Part shown: one piece after another, positions 17,137 through 26,048 of the stretch
Layout of the letters: each line of letters opens with the position of its first letter
Position numbering within the stretch: the stretch's first letter is position 1
Assembly (NCBI RefSeq): GCF_900106795.1
Contig: NZ_FNNS01000002.1
Location: 124,001-188,000, forward strand
Direction: 5' to 3'
DNA from: Aequorivita viscosa
GTDB lineage: Bacteria; Bacteroidota; Bacteroidia; Flavobacteriales; Flavobacteriaceae
DNA length: 64,000 nucleotides
Made by a program: the position numbers and the translations under genes
The notes under the pieces: generated by a model
The model's input: only the letters and a program-made list of their open reading frames with translations
The model's database searches: none
What the model was told of the DNA's origin: nothing

Positions 17137-18459
17137 TTACGCGTAGGCTTCCTTAATGAATTTGTCGTAGGTGATTTCCTTAGTCTTTAATTTTGCGTTT
17201 TCCTTAAAGAAGTTCAGCATTTTAGCCGTATTCATTTGCTCGCTAAGACGCTCTACTTCTTCTTTATTTGAAAGAATTCGTGCAGCGATTGAATCTAATT
17301 CCTCTTCTGAAGGATCCAACTGGCCAAACTGAGCCATTTGAGTTTTAATCATCCCTTTTGAATAGTCTTTTAATTCGTCAAAAGTTACGTGAAGTTTGTG
17401 ATCTGCGCGTAGCTTCCCTTCGATTAATTGGTAACGCAATCCTTTTTCACTTCGTTCAAATTCAGCTTTAGCATCTTCTTCCGTCATTTTTTCTTCTCCA
17501 GAATTTGCTATCCAACGTTGTAAAAACGCTTCTGGAAGATCAAATTTTGTATTTTCTATTAAAGATTCAACCACATCATTAAGCAATTTCTGATCGCTTT
17601 GTTGTGCGAATTGCCCTTCAGCATCTTCTTTAATTTTAGCTTTTAGTTCTTCTTCTGAAGTAACTACACCTTCTTTTCCAAATATCTTGTCGAACAACTC
17701 TTGGTTCAACTCAGCCATTTCGCGTGTGTTAACTTCTTCAATTTTAAAAGAAACCTCAACATCTAACCCATGAGCGTCGTCGTGAGATACTCCAAAATGT
17801 TTTTGGTTATCGTGGTCATCGGCAAACATTCCTTTTGTTTTCAGGCTAACGGTGTCGCCAACTTTTGCGCCTAAAAGTGCTTTTAATTGCTCTTTGCCAT
17901 CGATTTCTTCTGTAGAAATCGTTGCTTTTTTATCAATCCCTTTTTCTTCGGAAGTAAAAGTTCCAGTAATTTCATCACCTTTTTCTACTTCATCTTTAGA
18001 AATCAATTTTCCATATTGCTTACGAATAGTCTTAACCTGATTGTTAAGCATTTCTTCGTCTGCAACAATTTTATAATGTGTGATTTCCTTTCCTTTTAAA
18101 TCTATTTCAAATTGTGGCGAAAGGCCTAATTCAAATTCGAAAGAATAATCATCGGCATCCCAGTTTATCTCTGCTTCATTTTTAGGAAGCGGATTTCCAA
18201 GGATGTCTATTTTTTCTTCTGTTATAAATTTCTGAAGTGCATCTTGAAGCAGTTTGTTTACCTCTTCAACCAAAACAGCCTTTCCGTATTGCTTTTTTAC
18301 CATTCCCATAGGAACGTGGCCTTTACGGAAACCTGGGATATTTGCATTTTTTCGGTAGTCTTTTAGGACTTTATCAACCTTACCTGAATAATCGTCTTTT
18401 GCTATTTCTACTGTTAATACAGCATTCAAGTTGTCTATGTCTTTCTTTGTAACGTTCAT
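17137..18459 (-). CDS. tig: trigger factor
   Basis: A 440-residue ribosome-associated chaperone and peptidyl-prolyl isomerase. The ribosome-docking signature GFRKGHVP is at residues 43-50; the FKBP-like domain spans about 150-240 and the helical C-terminal arms follow. I place the start at 18459 (MNVTKKDIDNLN). The longer open frame begins at 18483, but that ATG overlaps the promoter's -7 element at 18481-18488, so it cannot be in the transcript. It heads the tig-clpP-clpX group. Confidence 0.97.
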   Translation of the reverse strand: MNVTKKDIDNLNAVLTVEIAKDDYSGKVDKVLKDYRKNANIPGFRKGHVPMGMVKKQYGKAVLVEEVNKLLQDALQKFITEEKIDILGNPLPKNEAEINWDADDYSFEFELGLSPQFEIDLKGKEITHYKIVADEEMLNNQVKTIRKQYGKLISKDEVEKGDEITGTFTSEEKGIDKKATISTEEIDGKEQLKALLGAKVGDTVSLKTKGMFADDHDNQKHFGVSHDDAHGLDVEVSFKIEEVNTREMAELNQELFDKIFGKEGVVTSEEELKAKIKEDAEGQFAQQSDQKLLNDVVESLIENTKFDLPEAFLQRWIANSGEEKMTEEDAKAEFERSEKGLRYQLIEGKLRADHKLHVTFDELKDYSKGMIKTQMAQFGQLDPSEEELDSIAARILSNKEEVERLSEQMNTAKMLNFFKENAKLKTKEITYDKFIKEAYA

Positions 18460-18480
18460 TTTTTTCTGAATTTCGGGATG

Positions 18481-18512
18481 CAAAAGTACGGTTTTTTGTT
18501 CAGGACAACAAA
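18481..18512 (-). promoter_or_regulatory. promoter of tig
   Basis: Bacteroidota-type promoter on the minus strand: TTTG at 18512-18509, a 20-base spacer, then TACTTTTG at 18488-18481, an exact match to TAnnTTTG. The transcript should begin around 18475, leaving a leader of about 15 bases before the ATG at 18459. Confidence 0.75.
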
Positions 18513-18540
18513 CATTTACAAACTCTTATGTTACACAATA

Positions 18541-18882
18541 TCAGTCTTCTCTTATCAATGAAAACAGAATGGCTTGAAATAATGCAAGCAACAAACTAAA
18601 AAGAAGTGCCCACCAAATTGAAGAAACGTGGAAACTACCGAGCAAGTATGATGCTATTAAAATGATAATTGCATTTATAAAAAGAAGAAAAATACCAAAA
18701 GTTATAATAGTAATTGGAAGTGTTAGTACTATCAAAACTGGTTTTACAATTAATCGCAACAAGGCTAAAACAATAGCCACAACGATTGCTGAACCATAGC
18801 CAGCAACTTGTACTCCTGGCAATATTTCGGCTAAAAACAAGACCGCTAATCCCGTTAATAGGAATTTTAAAATAAGTTTCAT
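18541..18882 (-). CDS. small membrane protein, phage-holin-IV superfamily
   Basis: A 113-residue protein with four hydrophobic helices separated by very short turns (KLILKFLLTGLAVLFLAEIL; AIVVAIVLALLRLIVKPVLI; FGIFLLFINAIIILIASYLL; WWALLFSLLLALFQAILFSL). The length, the LRLIVKPVLIVLTLP turn and the four-helix layout match the family annotated as phage holin IV (relatives of YvlD), which is widespread in chromosomes. No phage gene lies nearby, so the holin name is a label, not a function. It is a single gene, just upstream of the tig promoter region. Confidence 0.85.
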   Translation of the reverse strand: MKLILKFLLTGLAVLFLAEILPGVQVAGYGSAIVVAIVLALLRLIVKPVLIVLTLPITIITFGIFLLFINAIIILIASYLLGSFHVSSIWWALLFSLLLALFQAILFSLIRED

Positions 18883-18966
18883 AATATCATCAAGTTTTAA
18901 AGGTTGTTAGAACTCAAATTAACATTGTTTTAAAATTGGGATAGTTAATTTGCTAACCATAAAGAT

Positions 18967-18994
18967 AAAAAAACCGCCCAACATCGTTGGACGG
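18967..18994 (-). terminator. terminator of the FadL-SGNH operon
   Basis: On the minus strand CCGTCCAAC pairs with GTTGGGCGG (one G-T pair, three-base loop) and is followed by seven T. It begins 26 bases after the stop of the SGNH lipase gene. Confidence 0.88.
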
Positions 18995-19019
18995 CTATTC
19001 ATATAAAATTTAATTCCGA

Positions 19020-20552
19020 CTAGTTATTCGTAAGTGTAATAGTTGGATAGTTACCTATATGTACCGATGGTATGGTAGCGCTGTAAGTGCTATTAATAGC
19101 TTGAATCATTAAGTTAGCAATGTATGCATATCCTCTTGGCGATGGGTGAACACCATCTAGTGAAAAACCTCCACCAGTTACAAACTGAGAAGTTAATACT
19201 CCACCATCGTACGCTATACCTCCACTGGCTAATCTAGATAGAGCAGACTTTGAGTCTACAAAAGCTAATCCTTTAGCATTTGCCAATGCTTTAATTGTTG
19301 CATTATAAGCAGTAGAAGCTGCACTAATACGCGCTTGCTCTGAAGCTGCCAATACAAATTCATCGCTTAATGGAATAGACACTCCAATAACTCCTTGAGG
19401 ATTGCTTGGATCTGGTGTAGTTCCTAAAACTGAAGAAGCGGTTAAAACAATTAAATCGTCTGCATTTACTTGACGCAATTGTCCTAATAAACCAGCAATT
19501 GGCGCAGGCAGGTTAAATGGTTGTCCCATCAAGATTTGAGTAAGGTTAGTCAAGTCATCATCTGTCATAATTGGAAAGTTTTGACCTGCAGAGAAGTTAA
19601 TCATTCTCATAGCAGCCTCTTCTTGAGAAATAACAGAAGCCGCAGCCAATCCAGGTAAAACTTGCGTGTTATACAAAGCAAATTGTGCATTTAATTGTGC
19701 CGCTGTAGCAGCATCTAACGGAATTGCTTGCGTAGGAACAGTTGTAAAATATGGAATAGAAGTAATTTCTGGAATATTTGCCAAAACACCTTTCACACCT
19801 TCGCGGGCTAATAAATTTACTTGCTCAGAATACACTTGAGCAAAAACGTTAGGATCTGTAATATCGTTAGGACCATATGTTCTTGGGTCGAAATTTCCCG
19901 TTTGATCTACTCCTGAACCTCCTGAGGTAGCATAGCTCAAAATATCGTTGTTTCCAATCCAAAGGCTAAAGAAAGTAGGGTTTTGGCCTACAGCATCACC
20001 AATTACTGTAGCACTTTCGCTGCTTGCGAAACGAGCATAGTAAGGGTTTGCAGCTCCTACTGGAACTCCAGCAACATTACCGTATCCTTGAGCTACAAGA
20101 TGATAACTTTTTGCACCTGGAACTCCCATATTGTTAAATGAACCACTTAACTTGTTTGCAATATCGGTAGATGGCGTTCCTTCTAAACGAACTGGCCCTG
20201 GATTTCCGTTGGCATCTACAGCCAATACAAAACGATTAGGCGCAATAGGCGTACCATTCAATAAAAGTCCACCAAGGTTATCATTCATAAGTGGTTGTGT
20301 AAATTCACCTCCTCCAGCGTGCGCAAATTGTTTCGCCATAATGTTAGGATAGCTATTTTCTTGTCCTGTTCTATACAGTGCTCCACTTTCATATCCAGCA
20401 GTAAGCGAGTTTCCAACAGCAACATAGTTTGATAGGTTTGCCGATCCGCTATTGTAAAAGCCTTCGTCTGTAACGGGGCTGTCAAACTCAGGTTCGCAAC
20501 CAACAAGGCCTACGGCTAATAGCGCAAATGAATATTTTAATATATTTTTCAT
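19020..20552 (-). CDS. SGNH/GDSL-family lipolytic lipoprotein
   Basis: A 510-residue exported esterase/lipase of the SGNH superfamily. A lipoprotein signal ends at Cys19 (LLAVGLVGC). Block I appears as VAVGNSLTAGY (nucleophile Ser49), the block III oxyanion Asn is in WIGNNDIL, and block V is LDGVHPSPRGYA near residue 475 with the catalytic Asp and His. Flavobacterial members of this length contain insertions in the lid region (about 240-390). It lies 20 bases downstream of the FadL-type gene and shares its terminator, so the two form an operon, probably for outer-membrane lipid or hydrophobic-substrate use. Confidence 0.88.
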   Translation of the reverse strand: MKNILKYSFALLAVGLVGCEPEFDSPVTDEGFYNSGSANLSNYVAVGNSLTAGYESGALYRTGQENSYPNIMAKQFAHAGGGEFTQPLMNDNLGGLLLNGTPIAPNRFVLAVDANGNPGPVRLEGTPSTDIANKLSGSFNNMGVPGAKSYHLVAQGYGNVAGVPVGAANPYYARFASSESATVIGDAVGQNPTFFSLWIGNNDILSYATSGGSGVDQTGNFDPRTYGPNDITDPNVFAQVYSEQVNLLAREGVKGVLANIPEITSIPYFTTVPTQAIPLDAATAAQLNAQFALYNTQVLPGLAAASVISQEEAAMRMINFSAGQNFPIMTDDDLTNLTQILMGQPFNLPAPIAGLLGQLRQVNADDLIVLTASSVLGTTPDPSNPQGVIGVSIPLSDEFVLAASEQARISAASTAYNATIKALANAKGLAFVDSKSALSRLASGGIAYDGGVLTSQFVTGGGFSLDGVHPSPRGYAYIANLMIQAINSTYSATIPSVHIGNYPTITLTNN

Positions 20553-20572
20553 AGTGATGTGAGTTTTTCTAG

Positions 20573-21823
20573 TTATAGTTTGTAAGTAAGCCCAAGTCCA
20601 GGAACAAAAGCATTGGTTTTGTAGGTACCTCCAAAAGGAACAGCAATTCCATTTTCGTAGTAATAATCGTAAGAAGCATCAACTTCTTTAAAGTGTGAGT
20701 ACAAGAAAGAAGCATCAATCTGCAAGCTTTTGCTCACGTTTACGGTTAAACCTGCAGTAAAGTTATTACTATCGTTTCTCGGAGTTTCTGGTGCAAAGTA
20801 CCCCTCACGAACCGGAGTTCCATCAAAGTAGTAACCTGCGCGTAGTGTGAACATTTTAGATGCGTCATACTGCAATCCAAAACGGTAAGAAGATGAGTTT
20901 TTATAATTACGCGCGTTTTTAGAATCTGGAATATTTGGATCTTCAAAGTCAATATCTAATGACTCATAAGCACTCCAGAAAGCACGATTAAAATCAAATG
21001 CCACTGTTAATTTATCTTGGAATGTGTAAGATGCACCTAGCGTCATTTCTGCTGGCATAGGTAAACCAGCATCAAATGAGGTATCTTTAAAAGGAGCTAA
21101 AGGCGAATTAGGCACATTTTCGAATGTTGCTGAACCACCCTCGGCATTCATATCTATTTTGGAACGGTAGGTAAACCCAACATGAAGATCTTCATAAGGT
21201 GTAAACAAGGTACTTGCTACCCATCCCCAACTCGAAATACCAGTAGCATCAACAGTTACATTACTGCGATTTCCTTCCAAATCTGTTATTGTACGATTTA
21301 GGTTTCTGTTAAAGTTTACAGAACCAGTAGCATAGATAGGGCCACCACCAACACTAAACATATCGTTTATTTTTATAGAAACGGTAGGTTGAATGTAAAT
21401 AGCTTGCAATTTAATATTGTTTACCAAATGCGAACCAGCCCAGTCGTCTTCATATTTAACCTCACTTCCATAAGGAGTATATACCCCAAGACCTAACGAT
21501 AACCAGTCTGTGGCTTTATAGGAAGCATAAAGATAAAGTGGAGTAGCCATTGGATTATCCGATTGTGCACTCACTCCAGTTTCTGTGTCTTGATAAGCAA
21601 TGTTAGAGAACACTCCACTAACTCCAGCCGAGATATTTAGCTTATCATCAAGATAAACCATGGAAGCAGGGTTGAAGAAAACGGTTTCGCTACTGTTAAT
21701 TACAGCAACTCCCGTATGCCCCATTGCTAAGGCTTTCTGACCTTGCAGACTCACACGATAGCCGCCTGCATAGGTTACCGCCATTGATAATCCAAGTGCG
21801 GTGAAAAGTAAAAGTTTTTTCAT
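20573..21823 (-). CDS. OmpP1/FadL-family outer membrane transporter
   Basis: A 416-residue outer-membrane beta-barrel of the FadL/OmpP1 family, which admits long-chain fatty acids and other hydrophobic compounds. A signal peptide (to about residue 20) is followed by the family N-terminal hatch segment YRVSLQGQKALAMGHTGVAV with NSSETVFFNPASMVYL, the NPA motif of the family. The C-terminus ends in GLGLTYKL, a usual barrel-ending pattern. It is the first gene of a two-gene operon with the SGNH lipase. Confidence 0.92.
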   Translation of the reverse strand: MKKLLLFTALGLSMAVTYAGGYRVSLQGQKALAMGHTGVAVINSSETVFFNPASMVYLDDKLNISAGVSGVFSNIAYQDTETGVSAQSDNPMATPLYLYASYKATDWLSLGLGVYTPYGSEVKYEDDWAGSHLVNNIKLQAIYIQPTVSIKINDMFSVGGGPIYATGSVNFNRNLNRTITDLEGNRSNVTVDATGISSWGWVASTLFTPYEDLHVGFTYRSKIDMNAEGGSATFENVPNSPLAPFKDTSFDAGLPMPAEMTLGASYTFQDKLTVAFDFNRAFWSAYESLDIDFEDPNIPDSKNARNYKNSSSYRFGLQYDASKMFTLRAGYYFDGTPVREGYFAPETPRNDSNNFTAGLTVNVSKSLQIDASFLYSHFKEVDASYDYYYENGIAVPFGGTYKTNAFVPGLGLTYKL

Positions 21824-22005
21824 AATGATACTTTAAGGGTTTAGATTTCTTTAATTTAAATGAATTAAATAATGAATGCGTAATGTTTTTTGAAAATTTG
21901 CTATGCACGCATAAGACATACTATCACAATATTATGAAATATTAACCACAATTTCATCCGATTTTATTTTTTTATCGAAAAAAAAATAGGTGGAATTTAA
22001 AAAAG

Positions 22006-22776
22006 TTAGCCATTTTGAAGAAAGGACATAGTAGCGTCATAAAAATCATCTGGATTCTCTGCATGAAGCCAATGTCCCGCATTTGAAATCATTTTAATTT
22101 CGGCATTTGGAAAATGTTTTTTAATTAAAAGCTCATCCATTGTTTCAATATAACCACTTTTTTCGCCCCCCAAAAACAACGTATGCCCCTCAAAAACAGT
22201 ATTTTTGGGAAGTGCAACTCCAACTTCTTCAATTTTTTCTGACAAAATAGGTAGGTTTATACGAAGCGCAAATTCTTTGTTTGAATTTCGATATAAGTTC
22301 TTTAAAAGAAACAGCCGTGTACCTTGATCTCTTATATATTCAGACAATGCATCGTCTGCTTCACCTCTAGATTTTATTTTCGTGAAATCAAGTGCATGCA
22401 GTGCTTTTAAAATATCTTGATGATGCGAAGGATATGCCTTAGGGCTAATGTCTGCAATAATTAAATTTGAAACTTTATTAGGATACGTTACAGCAAATTG
22501 CATCGCGACTTTTCCGCCCATAGAATGACCTAACAAGATTATTTCTTCTAAATTATGCTCTTCACAATAGCGTTTTAAATCTTCAACCATTACATCGTAA
22601 GAGAACTCATCGCTATGAAAACTCCTGCCGTGATTGCGCTGATCCAGAAGGTGTACCTCATAGCCAACTTCAGACCAGCGCATACCTAGCGTTTTCCAAT
22701 TATCGCTCATTCCGAGAAATCCATGAAGAATTACAAAAGGTTTTCCTGTTCCGAGTATTTGGGAGTGTAGAATCAT
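22006..22776 (-). CDS. alpha/beta-fold hydrolase
   Basis: A 256-residue cytoplasmic hydrolase of the YbfF-like type. The oxyanion-hole motif HGFLG is at residues 18-22, DQRNHGRS follows strand 4, the nucleophile elbow is GHSMGG with Ser85, and the catalytic His lies in SNAGHWLHAENPDDF near the end. The cap domain spans about 115-180. It lies 155 bases upstream of a PH-like small membrane protein gene and pdxJ on the same strand. Substrate unknown; esterase or thioesterase activity is typical. Confidence 0.9.
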   Translation of the reverse strand: MILHSQILGTGKPFVILHGFLGMSDNWKTLGMRWSEVGYEVHLLDQRNHGRSFHSDEFSYDVMVEDLKRYCEEHNLEEIILLGHSMGGKVAMQFAVTYPNKVSNLIIADISPKAYPSHHQDILKALHALDFTKIKSRGEADDALSEYIRDQGTRLFLLKNLYRNSNKEFALRINLPILSEKIEEVGVALPKNTVFEGHTLFLGGEKSGYIETMDELLIKKHFPNAEIKMISNAGHWLHAENPDDFYDATMSFLQNG

Positions 22777-22931
22777 TTTAAAAAAATTTGAATTTAGTTT
22801 TTGATGTTTATCAATTCAGTATAGCTACATTATAATTGCCACGAGTATCTCGACACAAATTGAAATAAAAAATTAGGAATAAAACTTAAAATTATTGATA
22901 ACACGAATTTACACGATTTTTAAAACCGCAG

Positions 22932-23324
22932 TTAAACCCATTCAACATCTAGTTTTTCCAATTCGTTATTCAACACTATTAATGAGTCGGGATCGATAAT
23001 TTGGGTATTGATAGTCATTTTATTTTGATCCGTAGTTATTATGTAATCTCCTGCGAACTTTTTAATCTGGTTAATCTCGCTTAGTTTCACCTCCTTTGCA
23101 AAAGGACTATTTATTTTCAATATTCCGTTGTTAATCGACAGATATTTATATTTTCTCTGGTAAACATATGTACCTAAATATAAAATTGAAATTACGATAG
23201 TACCGTAGCCTGTCCACCGAAAAGTATCTTGCGTCAAAAAACGAATTAGAGCCAATGTTATAAACGAAAGCCCTAGGATTAAATTAATATTCAGATGTTT
23301 TTTTCTATACCCTATTCTCAACAT
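22932..23324 (-). CDS. small membrane protein with PH-like domain
   Basis: A 130-residue protein with two membrane helices (about residues 12-30 and 38-52) followed by a compact beta-rich domain with the pattern YLSINNGILKIN, EVKLSEINQIKKF, YIITTDQNKMTIN and a final helix. This layout matches small bacterial proteins with a PH-like (bPH) domain, but the assignment is by pattern only. It lies 31 bases downstream of pdxJ on the same strand and may be co-transcribed with it. No function known. Confidence 0.65.
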   Translation of the reverse strand: MLRIGYRKKHLNINLILGLSFITLALIRFLTQDTFRWTGYGTIVISILYLGTYVYQRKYKYLSINNGILKINSPFAKEVKLSEINQIKKFAGDYIITTDQNKMTINTQIIDPDSLIVLNNELEKLDVEWV

Positions 23325-23355
23325 TTCCCATACAACTGTTTACTACCAACAACTT

Positions 23356-24069
23356 TTACGAAAGCCTTTTTAAGTAACCACCTATCACCTTTTCCAAACC
23401 ACCATAAAGCGATTCGCAAATAAGTGCGTGGCCAATACTAACTTCTAGTAGGTTTGGAACATTCTCTTTAAAAAATTTGATGTTCTCTAACGATAAGTCG
23501 TGCCCAGCGTTAATCCCTAAATTTAAATTATTTGCGAGTACCGCACTCTCAGTATAAGGTATAATAGCGTTTTTATTTCCTAAAGAATATTGATCGGCAA
23601 ATTCTTCTGTGTATAGCTCAATTCTATCAGTGCCAGTTTCTGCAGCCCCTTCAATCATTTTGAGTTCTGGATCTACAAAAATTGAAGTCCGGATACCATT
23701 CCGTTTAAATTCGGCAATAACCTCTTTTAAGTAATCTTTATGCTTAACGGTATCCCAGCCGGCATTGGAGGTAATTGCATCTACCGCATCGGGAACCAAT
23801 GTTACTTGGGTAGGTTTAATCTCCAAAACCAATTTCATGAAGTTATCCATCGGGTTGCCTTCCATATTGTATTCCACATTTACAATCGGCTTTAAATCGT
23901 AGGCATCTTGATAACGAATATGTCGTTCATCGGGTCGTGGATGAATCGTGATTCCTTGTGCTCCAAACTTTTGAACATCCTTCGCTACTTTTAATAGGTT
24001 AGGCATATTTCCGCCTCTAGCATTTCGCAAGGTGGCTATTTTATTGATATTTACGCTTAATTTCGTCAC
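23356..24069 (-). CDS. pdxJ: pyridoxine 5'-phosphate synthase
   Basis: A 237-residue TIM-barrel enzyme that condenses 1-deoxyxylulose 5-phosphate with 3-amino-2-oxopropyl phosphate to give pyridoxine 5'-phosphate in the DXP-dependent vitamin B6 pathway. The signature N-terminus LSVNINKIATLRNARGG and HPRPDERHI (active-site His region) are present, as are VTLVPD, SIFVDPE, GTDRIELYTE, GINAGHDL and VSIGHALI. The length matches the family. It is divergent from the CBS-domain gene and followed by the PH-like gene. Confidence 0.97.
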   Translation of the reverse strand: MTKLSVNINKIATLRNARGGNMPNLLKVAKDVQKFGAQGITIHPRPDERHIRYQDAYDLKPIVNVEYNMEGNPMDNFMKLVLEIKPTQVTLVPDAVDAITSNAGWDTVKHKDYLKEVIAEFKRNGIRTSIFVDPELKMIEGAAETGTDRIELYTEEFADQYSLGNKNAIIPYTESAVLANNLNLGINAGHDLSLENIKFFKENVPNLLEVSIGHALICESLYGGLEKVIGGYLKRLS

Positions 24070-24196
24070 TTCAAGAATTATTTAGTTACAGGACTATTCC
24101 TCAATTTTAATAAATACAAAAATCGGTAAACTAGAACGATATTCCTTGTATTTCTACACGTTTGCAATCTATGGTAACAAAAATACGAACCTCACA

Positions 24197-24228
24197 TTGG
24201 TTAAGAAGTTTTTATTTTGAGTAATTTG
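24197..24228 (+). promoter_or_regulatory. possible promoter of the CBS gene
   Basis: TTG at 24197-24199, a 22-base spacer and TAATTTG at 24222-24228, close to but one base shorter than TAnnTTTG. The gene start is 17 bases downstream. Confidence 0.4.
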
Positions 24229-24244
24229 CATCAAAATTGCAACA

Positions 24245-24901
24245 ATGGAAACTGAAAGTTACATTATAAATGATGTGAAACCTATTGATGTCTCCTCAAA
24301 AATAAAGGAAACTCAAAGTGTATTTAATCAACTTACCTACACACATATTCCTGTAGAGAAAGATGGTCTTTATCTTGGATGCGTTTCGGAAAATGATGCG
24401 TATTGCTTTGACAATACCAAGACACTTTCCGATTTTCAATACGCCTTAGAGCCTTTCCACGTGCTAAAAGACACCAATTGGTTAGATGTTCTCGAAGCTT
24501 TTGCTATGCACAATAGCAACATAATGCCCGTTTTAGGGAACGACAATCAATATTTAGGATATTACGAATTAGGCGATATTATGAGCCTCTTTAACAACAC
24601 GCCATTTTTAAACGAAAACGGAGGAATAATTGTGGTCGAGAAAGGAATTCACGATTACTCTTTTAGCGAGATTTCGCAAATTGTGGAATCTAACGGCATT
24701 AAAATTTACGGTATTTTTATTTCAGAGTTAAAAGAAGACACCGTTCAAATTACCTTAAAAGTAGGGCAAAGTGGCATGAATAGTATTGCGCAAACGTTTA
24801 GAAGATATAACTACGTAGTTGTTAGCCAACATGAGGAAGATAAGTTTATAGACGATTTAAAAGGACGCTCGCAATACCTAGATAAATATCTCAACATATA
24901 A
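24245..24901 (+). CDS. CBS-domain protein
   Basis: A 218-residue cytoplasmic protein with a pair of CBS motifs in the first 120 residues (YIINDVKPIDVSSKI, HIPVEKDGLYLGCVSENDA, NIMPVLGNDNQYLGYYELGD) and a C-terminal ACT-like unit (IIVVEKGIHDYSFSEISQIV, VQITLKVGQSG, FRRYNYVVVS). CBS pairs usually bind adenine nucleotides. The gene is followed after 117 bases by NAD kinase on the same strand, so a nucleotide-sensing link is conceivable, but this is inference. This pdxJ-CBS-nadK order is familiar in flavobacteria. Confidence 0.85.
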   Translation: METESYIINDVKPIDVSSKIKETQSVFNQLTYTHIPVEKDGLYLGCVSENDAYCFDNTKTLSDFQYALEPFHVLKDTNWLDVLEAFAMHNSNIMPVLGNDNQYLGYYELGDIMSLFNNTPFLNENGGIIVVEKGIHDYSFSEISQIVESNGIKIYGIFISELKEDTVQITLKVGQSGMNSIAQTFRRYNYVVVSQHEEDKFIDDLKGRSQYLDKYLNI

Positions 24902-25018
24902 AAGAGAGTATAATCTCTGAGTTTTGATAGTACGCAAACAATTCAGAATGCATTAGGTTAAACAAAGCCAAGGCATTTTGAGTATATAGCCTTTATTAGA
25001 AGCAAACTACACCAACAC

Positions 25019-25903
25019 ATGAAAGTAGGAATTTACGGTCAATTTTATCACGAAAACTCTGAAATATACATTCAAAAACTTTTGGACATTCTTCAAAAGA
25101 AAGGAATCGAAATATTTATTGAAAAAAAGTTTCTGGACATCATAAACCACAATCAAGACATTACTAAAAACTTTTCTGGTTTATCGACTTTTTCTGAATT
25201 AGACAGCAGCTTCGATTTATTTTTCAGCATTGGGGGCGATGGCACAATTTTAAAAGCAGTGACTTTCGTTGCCGATTCAGGAATTCCAATCGTAGGCATA
25301 AATACTGGAAGACTTGGTTTTCTGGCCACCATTCAAAAAGAAGAATTAACGAAGAGTTTAACTCAGATTCTGGAGGGCAAATACACTATTTCAGAAAGAA
25401 CTTTACTCACCGTAGAAACAACTCCAGCGAATAATGAGGTACAACCGCTAAATTTTGCAATGAATGAAGTTGCGGTAAACAGAAAAAACACAACATCCAT
25501 GATTAAGGTAGAAACCTTAGTTGATGATAAATATTTAACCTCATATTGGTCTGATGGACTTATTGTTGCCACACCCACAGGATCTACCGGATATTCTTTG
25601 AGTTGTGGTGGTCCTGTAATCGACCCAAGTGCCAGTAGTTTTGTGCTTACCCCAATCGCACCACATAATTTAAATGCTCGCCCGCTTATTGTGCCCGATT
25701 CTGCTGTAATATCTCTAAAAGTTTCAGGTAGAGAAAACACTTTTTTGCTCTCTATGGATTCCCGAGTTGCGACTTTAGAGAATGAAACTTGGATAAAAAT
25801 AAGAAAAGCGCCGTTTACTATTAAACTGCTCCAGTTAAACGAAGATAGTTTTATTAAAACAATTCGAAAAAAACTGTTGTGGGGAGAAGACAAGCGTAAT
25901 TAA
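25019..25903 (+). CDS. nadK: NAD kinase
   Basis: A 294-residue ATP-NAD kinase that produces NADP. The signature GGDGT lies at residues 72-76 (FFSIGGDGTILKAV), followed by NTGRLGFLA, the conserved MNEVAVNR and the substrate-binding TPTGSTGYSLSCGGPVIDP. Length fits bacterial NAD kinases. It lies downstream of the CBS-domain gene and upstream of the porG-like/uppS/bamA operon on the same strand, with a 145-base gap that holds the next promoter. Confidence 0.97.
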   Translation: MKVGIYGQFYHENSEIYIQKLLDILQKKGIEIFIEKKFLDIINHNQDITKNFSGLSTFSELDSSFDLFFSIGGDGTILKAVTFVADSGIPIVGINTGRLGFLATIQKEELTKSLTQILEGKYTISERTLLTVETTPANNEVQPLNFAMNEVAVNRKNTTSMIKVETLVDDKYLTSYWSDGLIVATPTGSTGYSLSCGGPVIDPSASSFVLTPIAPHNLNARPLIVPDSAVISLKVSGRENTFLLSMDSRVATLENETWIKIRKAPFTIKLLQLNEDSFIKTIRKKLLWGEDKRN

Positions 25904-26024
25904 ATTTCAAAAAAGCTTCAATTAAATCTTCTTTACTTCCGCTCAAAAAGCAATAAAATCTACTAAAGTTTGTTAATCAACACAGACAATCGGTTCAGGT
26001 TTATCGCCGAGCCAAGTTTATTGT

Positions 26025-26032
26025 TATATTTG
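26025..26032 (+). promoter_or_regulatory. -7 element ahead of the porG-like/bamA operon
   Basis: TATATTTG is an exact match to the Bacteroidota -7 element TAnnTTTG, 16 bases before the start codon at 26049. The upstream TTG box is not clear (TTTA lies about 21 bases before). Confidence 0.45.
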
Positions 26033-26048
26033 CAAACTTTTAAAGAAT

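Noticed and set aside
18541-18882. Prophage lead from the holin-family name
   Set aside because: No other phage gene is nearby and the family is common in chromosomes.
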